Shown here piece by piece: positions 17,025 to 26,103 of a DNA stretch of 32,651 nucleotides. Location: assembly GCF_014696315.1 (NCBI RefSeq), contig NZ_JACJPX010000086.1, positions 1-32,651 of the forward strand, given 5' to 3'. Source of the stretch: Calothrix membranacea FACHB-236 (lineage in GTDB: Bacteria > Cyanobacteriota > Cyanobacteriia > Cyanobacteriales > Nostocaceae). The notes beneath the pieces are model-generated. The model was not told where the DNA came from. It saw nothing but the letters and a program-made list of their open reading frames with translations, and ran no database searches. Position 1 is the first letter of the stretch; every line of letters starts with the position of its first letter. The translations under genes and the position numbers were made by a program.

Positions 17025-17053
17025 AGTATTTCTGGGTAGGTGTAACTTATGCA
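17025..17053 (-). promoter_or_regulatory. shared upstream element, copy A (exoprotein 1)
   Basis: On the minus strand it reads TGCATAAGTTACACCTA, then CCCAGAAATACT, 48 bp before the exoprotein 1 ATG. TAGGTGT and ACACCTA form inverted arms around the conserved ATTTCTG centre. It is nearly identical to copy B (28 of 29 bases). A TGCATAAG box followed about 20 bp later by AAATACT would suit a promoter with a ~40-nt leader. Confidence 0.6.
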
Positions 17054-17086
17054 GTAGTTGCAATAATTTGCAAAATATTCTTAGTT

Positions 17087-17119
17087 GCTGCGTAGGCGTA
17101 GCCCGCCGTAGGCATCGCA
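17087..17119. repeat. dispersed 33-bp GC-rich repeat (GCGTAGGCGTAGCCCGCC)
   Basis: A 33-bp sequence identical to 20774-20806 lies between exoproteins 1 and 2. It contains GTAGGCGTAGCCCGCCGTAG followed by GCATCGCA. It resembles a repeat that is very common in Nostoc-type genomes (from memory). The flanking bases are also similar, so it duplicated with the exoprotein unit. Confidence 0.65.
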
Positions 17120-17134
17120 CACCAGACGCTGCGA

Positions 17135-20100
17135 TTAAGATCCTGGACACATCGCAGAACTACTCGTAGCCGCAGGTGTTGCTGTTGGCGCTTCAGCAAC
17201 CAGCATAATTTTACCGTCAGCAGTTTTCACGAAACCTTGCGCCTCAACAATTCGCGAAGTTTTCGGCAGATTCGCCGTTGGGGATGCATTCGATACATTG
17301 CTGAAACTTTCCCCATCCAAACTAGCTAAAGGACTGAGGCTAGTTGTACCTGTTAATGGTTCCAACGTATTGGGTGGTAAACTACCTCGTCCAGTAATCA
17401 CAAAGCTACCCAAGGGTTTAGCATTGCGGCCGTTGGGGCAAATTTGGGCAAATTTAGTACTAGCGTCAACTAATCCTGTTGGTAGTTCGATGAGTTTTTG
17501 TGGCGGTTGGACTTGTGGTTGAGTGAAGATGATTTGTCCCTGTATGCCTAATTCAGAACTTGCAGTAATATCACTTTGATTTGTCAGTTGCGGACGAGGT
17601 TCGATACCAAAGATAGCCTGAGTGCTGAGGCTAACATTACCACCTTTACCTGTGAAGGCATTAGCGCTAATATCGCTGTTCTCGTTGGGTATAGCGGCGA
17701 TAAAGGGTGAATTAATACTGATATTACCGCCATCACCGCCAGCTTGTGCCCTACCTGCGGTGGTGGAAATTAAACCGCCACGGCGCAACAGTAATAAATC
17801 ACCAATTTCGAGGATGATGTCTCCACCATTACCTGCATTTGTCAAAGATGCTATTCCACTTCCTTGACCATTAATTTCTAAAAAATTAGCCCTAATTCTC
17901 ATGTTTCCGGCATCACCATTACCTATACTACCGGAAAAAATTTCAGCATCATCACGGACAACAAGGCGATTTGTCGTAATATCTATTTCGCCACCTTTAC
18001 CATTAGCCCTTTCGTCAACGGATGTTACTAAGCCAGTTCCCAACTCGCTGTCTGAACCTGTCAGTATAATGTTATCAGCTTGTACTGTTAAATTACCCGC
18101 GTTTCCATTTCCTCTAGTTCCTGATGATATCTGCGATTGTTCTTGTACATTTAATAGTTGAGTTTTGATGCTGATATTGCCAGCATCGCCTCTAGCTTCG
18201 TTCTCAACTTGAGTGATAATGTTGCTACTTCCACCCATATTAATTTGCTCGGCATTAATCGCAATTTTTCCCGCATTACCTTGATTAAAAGTAGTCGCAG
18301 AAATTTGTCCTTGATTGCTGAGGTTTAAGCGTCCTGTTGTTACATCAATACTGCCCCCAGAACCAATTCCTCCCACTTGCAAATCAGCAAATAAACCTGA
18401 TGGTGCAAAAGAATTATCAAGTCGTTGTGGCCCTACCCCACTAATATCAATAAAATCAGTGGCACGAACCACTAAATTACCACCTTGTCCTCGTCCGAAG
18501 AGTACTGAAGTTGATATGTTTGCACCATTACTCAGGCGCAACCTTTCTGAGTCAATAGTTATCGTGCCACCATTTAGATCTGCATTACTTCCATTAACTT
18601 CAGAGGAGATTCTACTAATAAAGTTGATACCACCGAAGCGAGATAAAGTTTCTTGTGCTAACGGGTTAGACAAAACTGCTTGCACATTAGTGTAATCTAG
18701 TTCAATCAACTGTTCCTGAGGTACGAAAACAAACCCATCTAGTTCTAAATCCTTGGCGCGGATAGTAATATTTCCAGGATTACTACTGCTTGTAGAATCA
18801 GTGCTGATATTTCCCCCTTGAGTTAGGCTGAGTCTGGGTGTTTGTATCGTGACATTACCTCCATTCCCCGTTGCCTCTAAACCTGTTTGACTTGATACAC
18901 CACTCAAGTTTAGAGATGTTGCAGAAACACCACTAATCTCTACATACTCATCAGCTTTGATAAAAATGTTACCTGCATTCGTACTGCTAAAAGTGCTTGT
19001 ACTAATATAGCCCCCATCTTTGAGACTAACTCGCTGGGTTTCAATGGTAATATCCCCTGCACTTGCTTGAGATATACTTCCGGGTTGAACACCTGTAAGG
19101 ATGCTACCATTAGTCACCTCAACTGCATTCCTAGCTTGAATGGAAATAGAACCCACCGTTCCAGCACTAGTATTTGCTGTGATTCCTCCTTCTGGGGAGG
19201 TATTTTGAACTCGCAAAGTGCCAGTTTCAATTCGCAGGTTACCTGTTGAACCTGAACTCAAGCTAGAAAGTCCTAAAATACCTTTGTCGGTTATATTGAC
19301 AGCATCTGTTGACCGTAAATTGAAGTTTCCCGCTTTACCTACACCTGCAGATATAACAGAGACAGCGCCGCCATTGACATTAACAGACTCAGTAGTATTA
19401 AGGTTCAGGTTTCCTCCATTACCTGCACCTCTGGTACTTACTGAGACAGCACTGGTCAGACCAGTATTTTGTAAGATTCCATCTCCGTTAATTGTGATTT
19501 TTCCAGCATTGATAGTAACATCGCCACCCGTACCTTCACCATTGTTAGCAGAGAAAATCGAGCTACCGTTAGCAAGAGTAACTGCATCGCTGGCTTGAAT
19601 TTGAATATCACCCCCGTTCGCTGCACCAGAAGTAACGCTCTGAATTGAAGACTTTTGATCTAAACTCAGTTGCGTTGCATCAATCACAATTGAGCCGCCA
19701 TTGTTGCCAAAAATAAACGAATTATTGAGCTTAATCTCCTCCCCAAATAGTTCAATTTCACTATTGCCAATTGCCAGGATGAAGCTGCGATTCGTTAAGT
19801 TGATAGATTCTCGTTGTAAATTTTCTGGGAAATTGAAATCTAAAGATGAGTTATTAACATCCAACCCAACTGTTGTATTTCCCGCCACAGATCCTAGTTT
19901 CACTTGTCCATCAAAGGCAAATAATATACCTCCATCCAAGATAATTTCACCGCCTACTAATGCTAGGGTGCTACCACTAACACCTAAACCGTTAACAGCT
20001 TGATTAGTAATACTTGCAGGTTGAGAACCAAACTGTAACCCGCTTGGGACATTGATAGTTAATAAAGGTGGTGATTGGGGATTGGTGGCGCTAAACTCCA

Positions 20101-20668
20101 CTCCATTGGGAAAGACTAAACTATTTGCTGTAGTTGCTGTAAATGCTCCCCGAATATCTAACAGGGCATTTTGCCCAAATACAATGCCATTGGGATTAAT
20201 TAAAAATAAATTGGCATTACCATTAACTCCCAATGTGCCAAGAATATTCGAGGCTTGTCCACCTGTCACCCGCGTGAGAATATTTTGCACTCCGGTAGGG
20301 TTGCCAAAATACACTCTTTGCCCATCATTAATATTAAATTGAGTAAAACTATGAAAAAGATTGCTACCACGTACAGCGCCGCCGTCAATTCTGTCTGCAC
20401 TTCCACCATTAATCGGAACATTCGGTGTAATGAGAGAACTTTCTGCGCCTAAAGTATTATCAGGATTGATTTGACTGTAGGCTGGGGTGCTACTCAGCAG
20501 AATGAGACTGCATAATATAAGCTTTGGTTGCACAGTGATCATTGTGAAGATTCGCCAAAACCCATTTTGAAAAGAAGTGCGATCGCATTTAGCTCGCTTT
20601 ATTCTACATTGTTTCACTAGCAACTTATGATCACAATTACGTTGGAGCCAGTTCTGTATCTGATTCAT
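17135..20668 (-). CDS. filamentous haemagglutinin-like exoprotein 2 (TPS/TpsA type), 1177 aa
   Basis: It has the same plan as its neighbours: a ~65-residue signal region (MNQIQNWLQRNCD ... SSTPAYSQ), a TPS domain with NPTGVQNILTRVTGG and NPNGIVFG, a long beta-helix, and the conserved two-cysteine C-terminus (KFAQICPNG ... SSSAMCPGS). The helix repeats differ from those of exoprotein 1, with LSLTQGGNISTDST, LRLSNGANISTSVL and LNVQEQSQISSGTRGNGNAG units, and the segment after the TPS domain is divergent, suggesting reassortment between shared ends. It carries SSNPGNITIRAKDLELDGFV with an inserted non-repeat stretch near 650-690. Copy B of the shared element is 43 bp upstream of the ATG. It is probably secreted to the cell surface; ligand and TpsB partner are unknown. 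Confidence 0.88.
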   Translation of the reverse strand: MNQIQNWLQRNCDHKLLVKQCRIKRAKCDRTSFQNGFWRIFTMITVQPKLILCSLILLSSTPAYSQINPDNTLGAESSLITPNVPINGGSADRIDGGAVRGSNLFHSFTQFNINDGQRVYFGNPTGVQNILTRVTGGQASNILGTLGVNGNANLFLINPNGIVFGQNALLDIRGAFTATTANSLVFPNGVEFSATNPQSPPLLTINVPSGLQFGSQPASITNQAVNGLGVSGSTLALVGGEIILDGGILFAFDGQVKLGSVAGNTTVGLDVNNSSLDFNFPENLQRESINLTNRSFILAIGNSEIELFGEEIKLNNSFIFGNNGGSIVIDATQLSLDQKSSIQSVTSGAANGGDIQIQASDAVTLANGSSIFSANNGEGTGGDVTINAGKITINGDGILQNTGLTSAVSVSTRGAGNGGNLNLNTTESVNVNGGAVSVISAGVGKAGNFNLRSTDAVNITDKGILGLSSLSSGSTGNLRIETGTLRVQNTSPEGGITANTSAGTVGSISIQARNAVEVTNGSILTGVQPGSISQASAGDITIETQRVSLKDGGYISTSTFSSTNAGNIFIKADEYVEISGVSATSLNLSGVSSQTGLEATGNGGNVTIQTPRLSLTQGGNISTDSTSSSNPGNITIRAKDLELDGFVFVPQEQLIELDYTNVQAVLSNPLAQETLSRFGGINFISRISSEVNGSNADLNGGTITIDSERLRLSNGANISTSVLFGRGQGGNLVVRATDFIDISGVGPQRLDNSFAPSGLFADLQVGGIGSGGSIDVTTGRLNLSNQGQISATTFNQGNAGKIAINAEQINMGGSSNIITQVENEARGDAGNISIKTQLLNVQEQSQISSGTRGNGNAGNLTVQADNIILTGSDSELGTGLVTSVDERANGKGGEIDITTNRLVVRDDAEIFSGSIGNGDAGNMRIRANFLEINGQGSGIASLTNAGNGGDIILEIGDLLLLRRGGLISTTAGRAQAGGDGGNISINSPFIAAIPNENSDISANAFTGKGGNVSLSTQAIFGIEPRPQLTNQSDITASSELGIQGQIIFTQPQVQPPQKLIELPTGLVDASTKFAQICPNGRNAKPLGSFVITGRGSLPPNTLEPLTGTTSLSPLASLDGESFSNVSNASPTANLPKTSRIVEAQGFVKTADGKIMLVAEAPTATPAATSSSAMCPGS

Positions 20669-20711
20669 CGTTGATTGATAGCGTTATAGGTTGCATTGCA
20701 CTTACACCTTA

Positions 20712-20740
20712 AGTATTTCTGAGTAGGTGTAACTTATGCA
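20712..20740 (-). promoter_or_regulatory. shared upstream element, copy B (exoprotein 2)
   Basis: On the minus strand it reads TGCATAAGTTACACCTA, then CTCAGAAATACT, ending 43 bp before the exoprotein 2 ATG. TTACACCT (20703-20710) and AGGTGTAA (20725-20732) are perfect 8-bp inverted arms. It differs from copy A at one base of 29. Confidence 0.6.
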
Positions 20741-20773
20741 GTAGTCACAATAATTTGCAGAATATTCTTAGTT

Positions 20774-20806
20774 GCTGCGTAGGCGTAGCCCGCCGTAGGC
20801 ATCGCA
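20774..20806. repeat. dispersed 33-bp GC-rich repeat, second copy
   Basis: Identical to 17087-17119 and in the same orientation and context (between the shared element and the 3' end of the next exoprotein gene). The spacing confirms that the intergenic region was duplicated together with the gene. Confidence 0.65.
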
Positions 20807-20843
20807 CAGCAAACAAAGAAATCAAGAATGATAAAATTGACTA

Positions 20844-23800
20844 CTAAGATCCCGGACACATAGCAGAACTACTAATACCAGCAGGTGTTGCTGTTGGTAC
20901 TTCAGCAACCAGCATGATATTACCGTCAGCAGTTTTCACTAAACCTTGCGCCTCAACAATTTGTGAAGAATTCCCCACATCTTCCTTTAACTGTATCTGT
21001 GCGTCAGTCCCAACAATTCGCTGCTTTGTATCAGCATTTTCTCCATCTAAACTAGCTAAGGGACTGAGGCTAGTTGTCAAAGCTAGTGGTTCTAAAACAT
21101 TGGGTGGTAAACTACCGCGTCCAGTTATGACAAATGAACCCAAAGGTTTTGCATTGTAGTCTCTAGGGCAAGTTTGAGCAAATTGAGTAGTAGCGTCAAT
21201 TAATCCTGTAGGGAGTTCCAGCAGCTTTTGTGGGGGTTGAATTTCTGGCTGAGAAATAGTGATTTGTCCCTGTACGCCTAATTGAGAACTTGCAGTGATA
21301 TCACTTTGATTTGTCTGCTGGGGACGTGCTTCAGTACCAAAAATATTTTGCACATTGATGTTAACATTACCGCCTTTACCTCTGAAAGCATTGGCGGAGA
21401 TATCGCTGTTTTCATTAGGTACAGCGACAAGAAAGGGTGAATTGATAGTGATGTTACCGCCATCGCCACCAGCTTGTTGAACACCTGCTGTAGTTGTTAC
21501 AAAACCACCACTGCGTAAAAGTAAGAAATCGCGGATATCAAGAGTTATATTGCCACCGTTACCAGCCAAAGTTGCAGATGTAATTCCTGCTTTATTGGAA
21601 ATGCGGACATTACCAGCTTTGATATCAATATTCCCAGCATTCCCAGTACCACCAATAGTAACTGCACTAAAGATACCGCTTAAACTACTGCGACGCTCGA
21701 TATTCTCAAGATTGACAATGTTACCACGACCCGCGCCATCGAGAATTATCGTATCACGGGCATTAATGGTAATATTACCTGCATCGCCTTTGGCTAGAGT
21801 AGTACTACTAATTGCTCCTCCAAGTACAGATAGTGAACCAGTTATGAGGTTAATATCACCTCCCTTACCCTCACCTTGATTTTCGAGAGTAGTATAAACT
21901 CCACTGGGTACTCCACTGCTACCAACACCCTCAAAGGTAATACTATCAAAGGCATTAATTGTAATTTTGCCAGCACTGCCATTACCGACACTGCTGGCAC
22001 TCAGTACACCACCATTACTTGCTGTTAAAGAGTTAGTTGTTACTTCTATGTCTCCAGCTTTACCAATACCTCCATCAAATAGAATACTCAAAAGACTACT
22101 GGAAAATCCATCTCTATCTACACCATCAACAATAACAGCATCATGAGCATTGATAGTGATATTACCTGCATTTCTACGCGCAGCAGTTAAAAAAGTACCA
22201 CCATTTGTTAATGAAAATGTTCCAGTATTTACTTGAATTTTGCCGCCGTTACCACTTTCTGTTGCATAAGAATTTAAACTGCTGCCATTGTCAATCACAA
22301 CACTATCAAGAGTATTAATAAAGATGCTGCCAGCATTACCTTGTCCAGCACTAAATGTATCTATTTGTCCACCATTGTTTAACAATAACGCCTTTGCATT
22401 AACCTGAATATTACCACCATTACCGATGGCATCAGATAGTACTACACTACCAGCGTTACTCATAAAACCATTGCGGCTTACACCATCAAACGTCACTGTA
22501 TCACGAGCGTTAATCGTAATATCACCTGCATCTCCTTTCCCACCTGTATTGCTAGAAATTTGTCCACCATTAGTGACTGCAAGTGAACCAGTTGTAATTT
22601 GAATCTCTCCGCCCTTGCCTTCACCACTAAATAAGTTACTTTGCAAGCCACTACCAATATCAACAACAGTACCATTAGGTAGAGTAACGTTAGAAATGAA
22701 ACCATTAACTTCAACAGTATCACTGGCTTCTATGGTAATATTACCTGCCTGTCCTTTTCCTAATATACTGGTGGACATTCGACCACCATTGGTTAAAAAC
22801 AGCGCTCCAGTTTTTACCTGAATACCACCAGCATCGCCATTATATGCATAAGTAACAGCAGCGCTGTTTAAACCGTTACCATCAAAACCGTCAAAAGTTA
22901 TGCTATTTTTAGCATCAAGAAATATATTGCCTCCATTACCTTCACCACCGTTAAAAGCTTGTAGAGTACCGCCGTTTTGAAACAACAGCGTATTTGCACT
23001 AATGCGAATGTCACCGCCATTACCAATACCCCTCAAATCAACATTGCTTGAGGCTTGACTATATATCGAAGTTTCACCAGCAAAACCTGCAAAAGTAACC
23101 GTATCGCGGGCGTTGATGGTAATGTTACCTGCATTCCCCTGGCCGCTTGTACTGCTAGATATATCCGCACCATTAGTAACAAAAAGTGAGCCAGTTGTAA
23201 CGCTAATATCTCCAGCTTTACCAACTCCTCCAGTCAGTAAACTGCTACTTAGTCCACTAGTGCTATCAAAGACATTACCATTGACTTCACGAGTTGTTAC
23301 ACCATCAAGTTTGACCGTATCACTGGCTTCGACTGTAATATTACCCGCGTTGCCTTGCCCTAATACATTAGTAGATATATTACTGCCATTTGAGAACAAA
23401 AGTGACCCAGTTTTTACTCGAACATCTCCGCCGTTACCTACTGCGTCAGTAAAAACATTACTAATAATACGAGCATTTGTGTCAAAGGTAATGGTATCAA
23501 GGGCATCGATTATAATATTGCCTGCATTCCCTTTTCCTAAAGTACTAGCACTGATAAAAGCATCGTTACTAATTGAAACACTACCAGCTGTTAGCTGAAT
23601 ATCTCCCGCATTACCTATGCTTGAAGGGGTGACAGCACTAATTATGCGACTAGCGATTTGGCTATTTTTGCCAAATCCATCTAAAGAAATCGTATCACGG
23701 GCATTGATAGCAATTTTACCTCCGTTACCTTGTCCGAAAGTTCTGGTGTTAATTTCTGAACCCTCAATTATCGACAGAGAACCAGCTTGAATGTCTATAC

Positions 23801-25421
23801 TACCGCCATTACCCACAGCATCCGTTTCTACGGAACTGAAAATCCTACTACCATCTGTAAGTAAAACAGTATCCTTTGCTTGAATAAAAACACTACCTGC
23901 ATTACCTTGTCCATAAGTGCCAGCACTAATTTCGCTGTTATTAAGGAAAAGTGAGTCAACATTAATATTGATATTTCCTCCATTTCCTCGCCCAACGGGT
24001 AATTCTTGATAAACTCCGATGACATCCGTTGCTAATACAGCATCATCATTAAGAGACAGCAAAGCAGCATTGATATTAACGCTACCACCATTACCTACGG
24101 CTCCGCTGGCCACGCCGCTGTAAATACCTGTCTTGCTACCTAGAGACACAGCATTAGATGCTTGTATAAATATATTGCCTGCGTCGCCCTGCCCCAAGGT
24201 GCTGACATTAATTAACGCTTCTTTATCTAAGTTCAACGAACCTGTGGCAATATTGACATCACCAGACTTACCAAATGCTCGTTCGCGTACAGAGTTGCTG
24301 ATAATGCTTTTATCAGTTAAAGTTGTTGTCCCTGTGGCATTAATGACCACATCTCCACTTTTACTATTTGCTGTACCTAAACCGATTTCTATTCCGGCAC
24401 GCAGTTTACTGTCCCCTGTTAAGTTTACATTTCGCCCATTAATCTTGATGTTCCCGCCATCTGCACCCCGGACGTTGACTTCTGCGCCATTGCTGAGAGA
24501 AACATCTGCACGTTCTACGCCATCGGGTATCGCTAAACTAGGCAAATTATTAGCAGCAAGATTCAGTCCTAGTGTTGCGGGTGCATTTATAGCAGCTAAT
24601 TCAATATTGCCGCCATAAGCCCGGAGTCCACCGCCATCAATGTTGATATTTCCACCAATTAGCAATAGATTCTGATTATCTGCGACTCTTAATCCTGTAA
24701 CATTTTCACCCGCAGGACTGATACCTGCTGTTGCTTGGGATTGATTGGTAATTGGTTTGGGATTAATTTGATTAAACAACAACGCGGAAGGATTAACAGT
24801 TAATAAAGGTGGTGCTTCGGGATTTGTAGCGCTGAAAATTCCTTGATTACCCAATTGCACAGCATTGGCGGTAGTTCCCACAAATGAACCGCGTACATCT
24901 AAGCGCGCATTTTTCCCAAATAAAATACCGTTGGGATTAATTAAAAATAAATTAGCAATGCCATCAACGCCTAATGTGCCGAGAATATTTGAAGCTTGTC
25001 CACCAGTCACCCGCGTGAGAATATTTTGCACGCCAGCAGGGTTGCCAAAATACACTCGTTGCCCATCATTAATATTAAACTCGCTAAAACTGTGAAACAG
25101 ATTGCTACCACGTACAGCCCCACCGTCAATTTTGTCGGCGTTTGCACCATTAATTAAAACATTGGGTGTGATGCGAGAACTTTCTGCGCCTAAAGTATTA
25201 TCGGGGTTGATTTGGCTGTAGGCTGGGGCGCTGCTGAAGAAGATGAGGCTACATAATATGAGCTTTGGTTGCCCAATTATCATTGCGAATATTCGCCAAA
25301 AGCCGTCTTGAAAGGAAGTGCGATCGCAAGAGGAAGATTTTGCAGATGGCTTCGTTCTCCGTCGTTTTACTACCAATTGAGTATCGCAAGTACGTTGTAG
25401 CCAGTTCTGTATCTTATTCAT
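20844..25421 (-). CDS. filamentous haemagglutinin-like exoprotein 3 (TPS/TpsA type), 1525 aa
   Basis: This is the largest of the three. Its N-terminus has a slightly longer, very basic insert (VVKRRRTKPSAKSSS) before the shared CDRTSFQDGFWRIFAMI and the signal core, ending SSAPAYSQ. The TPS domain is close to that of exoprotein 1 (NPAGVQNILTRVTGGQASNI, NPNGILFG). The beta-helix is built from many regular units of about 50-60 residues, with the pattern GNAGNI-I-A-DTV-DG, then GNGG-I-TGSL-NGG-ISS-T-GQ. The C-terminus again carries the KFAQ/QFAQTCP and SSSAMCPGS cysteines. It is first in the transcription order of the array; copy C of the shared element lies 48 bp upstream. It is likely a long secreted surface fibre or adhesin. 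Confidence 0.88.
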   Translation of the reverse strand: MNKIQNWLQRTCDTQLVVKRRRTKPSAKSSSCDRTSFQDGFWRIFAMIIGQPKLILCSLIFFSSAPAYSQINPDNTLGAESSRITPNVLINGANADKIDGGAVRGSNLFHSFSEFNINDGQRVYFGNPAGVQNILTRVTGGQASNILGTLGVDGIANLFLINPNGILFGKNARLDVRGSFVGTTANAVQLGNQGIFSATNPEAPPLLTVNPSALLFNQINPKPITNQSQATAGISPAGENVTGLRVADNQNLLLIGGNINIDGGGLRAYGGNIELAAINAPATLGLNLAANNLPSLAIPDGVERADVSLSNGAEVNVRGADGGNIKINGRNVNLTGDSKLRAGIEIGLGTANSKSGDVVINATGTTTLTDKSIISNSVRERAFGKSGDVNIATGSLNLDKEALINVSTLGQGDAGNIFIQASNAVSLGSKTGIYSGVASGAVGNGGSVNINAALLSLNDDAVLATDVIGVYQELPVGRGNGGNININVDSLFLNNSEISAGTYGQGNAGSVFIQAKDTVLLTDGSRIFSSVETDAVGNGGSIDIQAGSLSIIEGSEINTRTFGQGNGGKIAINARDTISLDGFGKNSQIASRIISAVTPSSIGNAGDIQLTAGSVSISNDAFISASTLGKGNAGNIIIDALDTITFDTNARIISNVFTDAVGNGGDVRVKTGSLLFSNGSNISTNVLGQGNAGNITVEASDTVKLDGVTTREVNGNVFDSTSGLSSSLLTGGVGKAGDISVTTGSLFVTNGADISSSTSGQGNAGNITINARDTVTFAGFAGETSIYSQASSNVDLRGIGNGGDIRISANTLLFQNGGTLQAFNGGEGNGGNIFLDAKNSITFDGFDGNGLNSAAVTYAYNGDAGGIQVKTGALFLTNGGRMSTSILGKGQAGNITIEASDTVEVNGFISNVTLPNGTVVDIGSGLQSNLFSGEGKGGEIQITTGSLAVTNGGQISSNTGGKGDAGDITINARDTVTFDGVSRNGFMSNAGSVVLSDAIGNGGNIQVNAKALLLNNGGQIDTFSAGQGNAGSIFINTLDSVVIDNGSSLNSYATESGNGGKIQVNTGTFSLTNGGTFLTAARRNAGNITINAHDAVIVDGVDRDGFSSSLLSILFDGGIGKAGDIEVTTNSLTASNGGVLSASSVGNGSAGKITINAFDSITFEGVGSSGVPSGVYTTLENQGEGKGGDINLITGSLSVLGGAISSTTLAKGDAGNITINARDTIILDGAGRGNIVNLENIERRSSLSGIFSAVTIGGTGNAGNIDIKAGNVRISNKAGITSATLAGNGGNITLDIRDFLLLRSGGFVTTTAGVQQAGGDGGNITINSPFLVAVPNENSDISANAFRGKGGNVNINVQNIFGTEARPQQTNQSDITASSQLGVQGQITISQPEIQPPQKLLELPTGLIDATTQFAQTCPRDYNAKPLGSFVITGRGSLPPNVLEPLALTTSLSPLASLDGENADTKQRIVGTDAQIQLKEDVGNSSQIVEAQGLVKTADGNIMLVAEVPTATPAGISSSAMCPGS

Positions 25422-25469
25422 CCCTGATTCTTCTTAGGTCTTATAGGTTGTATTAAACTCACTCCTATA

Positions 25470-25498
25470 AGTATTTCTGGGGATGTGTAACATATGCA
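25470..25498 (-). promoter_or_regulatory. shared upstream element, copy C (exoprotein 3)
   Basis: On the minus strand it reads TGCATATGTTACACATCC, then CCAGAAATACT, 48 bp before the exoprotein 3 ATG. The TGCATA box and CAGAAATACT are kept; the middle has diverged and the inverted arms pair only with a bulge. Confidence 0.55.
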
Positions 25499-25511
25499 AG
25501 AGTTGCTGAAA

Positions 25512-25566
25512 TAGCTGTAGATGGCGCTGTTTATGCTTCGGCAACTAGCATAATATTACAGTCAGT
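25512..25566 (-). pseudogene. decayed 3' scrap of a fourth exoprotein gene
   Basis: Read on the minus strand this segment gives TDCNIMLVAEA, stop, TAPSTA. It aligns with the C-terminal KTADGNIMLVAEVPTATPAG of the intact exoproteins, with nucleotide similarity over about 45 bases. It sits beyond the shared element of exoprotein 3, where the 3' end of the next tandem gene would be expected. It is the remains of at least one more tandem copy. Confidence 0.7.
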
Positions 25567-25624
25567 ACTGACTTAAGCAAATGTTACCTTCAGATACCCG
25601 ACTTTTCCAAAAAGTCGGATATCT
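25567..25624. repeat. hairpin repeat related to 3800-3860
   Basis: ACTGACTTAAGCAAA is followed by an imperfect 15-bp stem (25592-25606 with 25610-25624, mismatch in the AGATACCCG/CGGATATCT part). The left flank and stem core (CCGACTTTT) match the element upstream of glyS. It directly abuts the exoprotein scrap and may have caused or marked its truncation. Confidence 0.55.
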
Positions 25625-25795
25625 AAACCCATATCACGAAGGTTGATTACGAATCATGAATTATACCAATTCTTTATGAAGCTGCCTAGAATTCGCTCCC
25701 CTCTAGCCTATGCCAATCGTCTCAAGCCGGGAAACTCGCCCACAGCGCTGGCTCCCCTGATTAAGGCTACGGTGTACATACCAGTTGCTTCATCA

Positions 25796-25987
25796 GCATT
25801 GTTAATGTAACGACCGACATTATTAATGTATCGGTTGACATTATTAATGTATCGGTTGACATTGCTAATGTATCGGTTGACATTGTTAATGCAACGACTG
25901 ACATTGCTAATGTATCGGTTGACATTGTTAATGTAACGACCGACATTGCTAATGTATCGGTTGACATTGTTAATGTAACGCTCTACA
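25796..25987. repeat. 21-bp tandem array, 8 full units plus partial ends
   Basis: Contiguous 21-bp units start at 25804, 25825, 25846, 25867, 25888, 25909, 25930 and 25951, of the form AATGTATCGGTTGACATTG(YT). Variants carry AACGACCGACATT, and AACGACCG and ATCGGTTG types partly alternate. It shares AATGTATCG and ACATTG with the array at 11324-11496 and has the same orientation. It occupies the 697-bp gap between the DUF928 gene and exoprotein 3; apart from the repeats listed I see no gene in that gap. Confidence 0.88.
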
Positions 25988-26103
25988 TCCCCCTTTTTTA
26001 GGGTGATTTAAGGGGAGCAGATGATCTGTGTACAAAGTAGCGTTGTAGCAAGTGGCGTGGATTTAGGGGAATCTAAATATGTGCAACTTCACATGAAATT
26101 GGT

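Noticed and set aside
14431-25095. Many plus-strand frames of 60-161 codons opposite the exoprotein genes, for example 23113-23598
   Set aside because: They are antisense shadows of repetitive coding sequence (low-complexity Pro/Leu/Ser-rich products) with no family resemblance.
11324-25987. CRISPR arrays
   Set aside because: The arrays are contiguous 21-bp units with no unique spacers and there are no cas genes.
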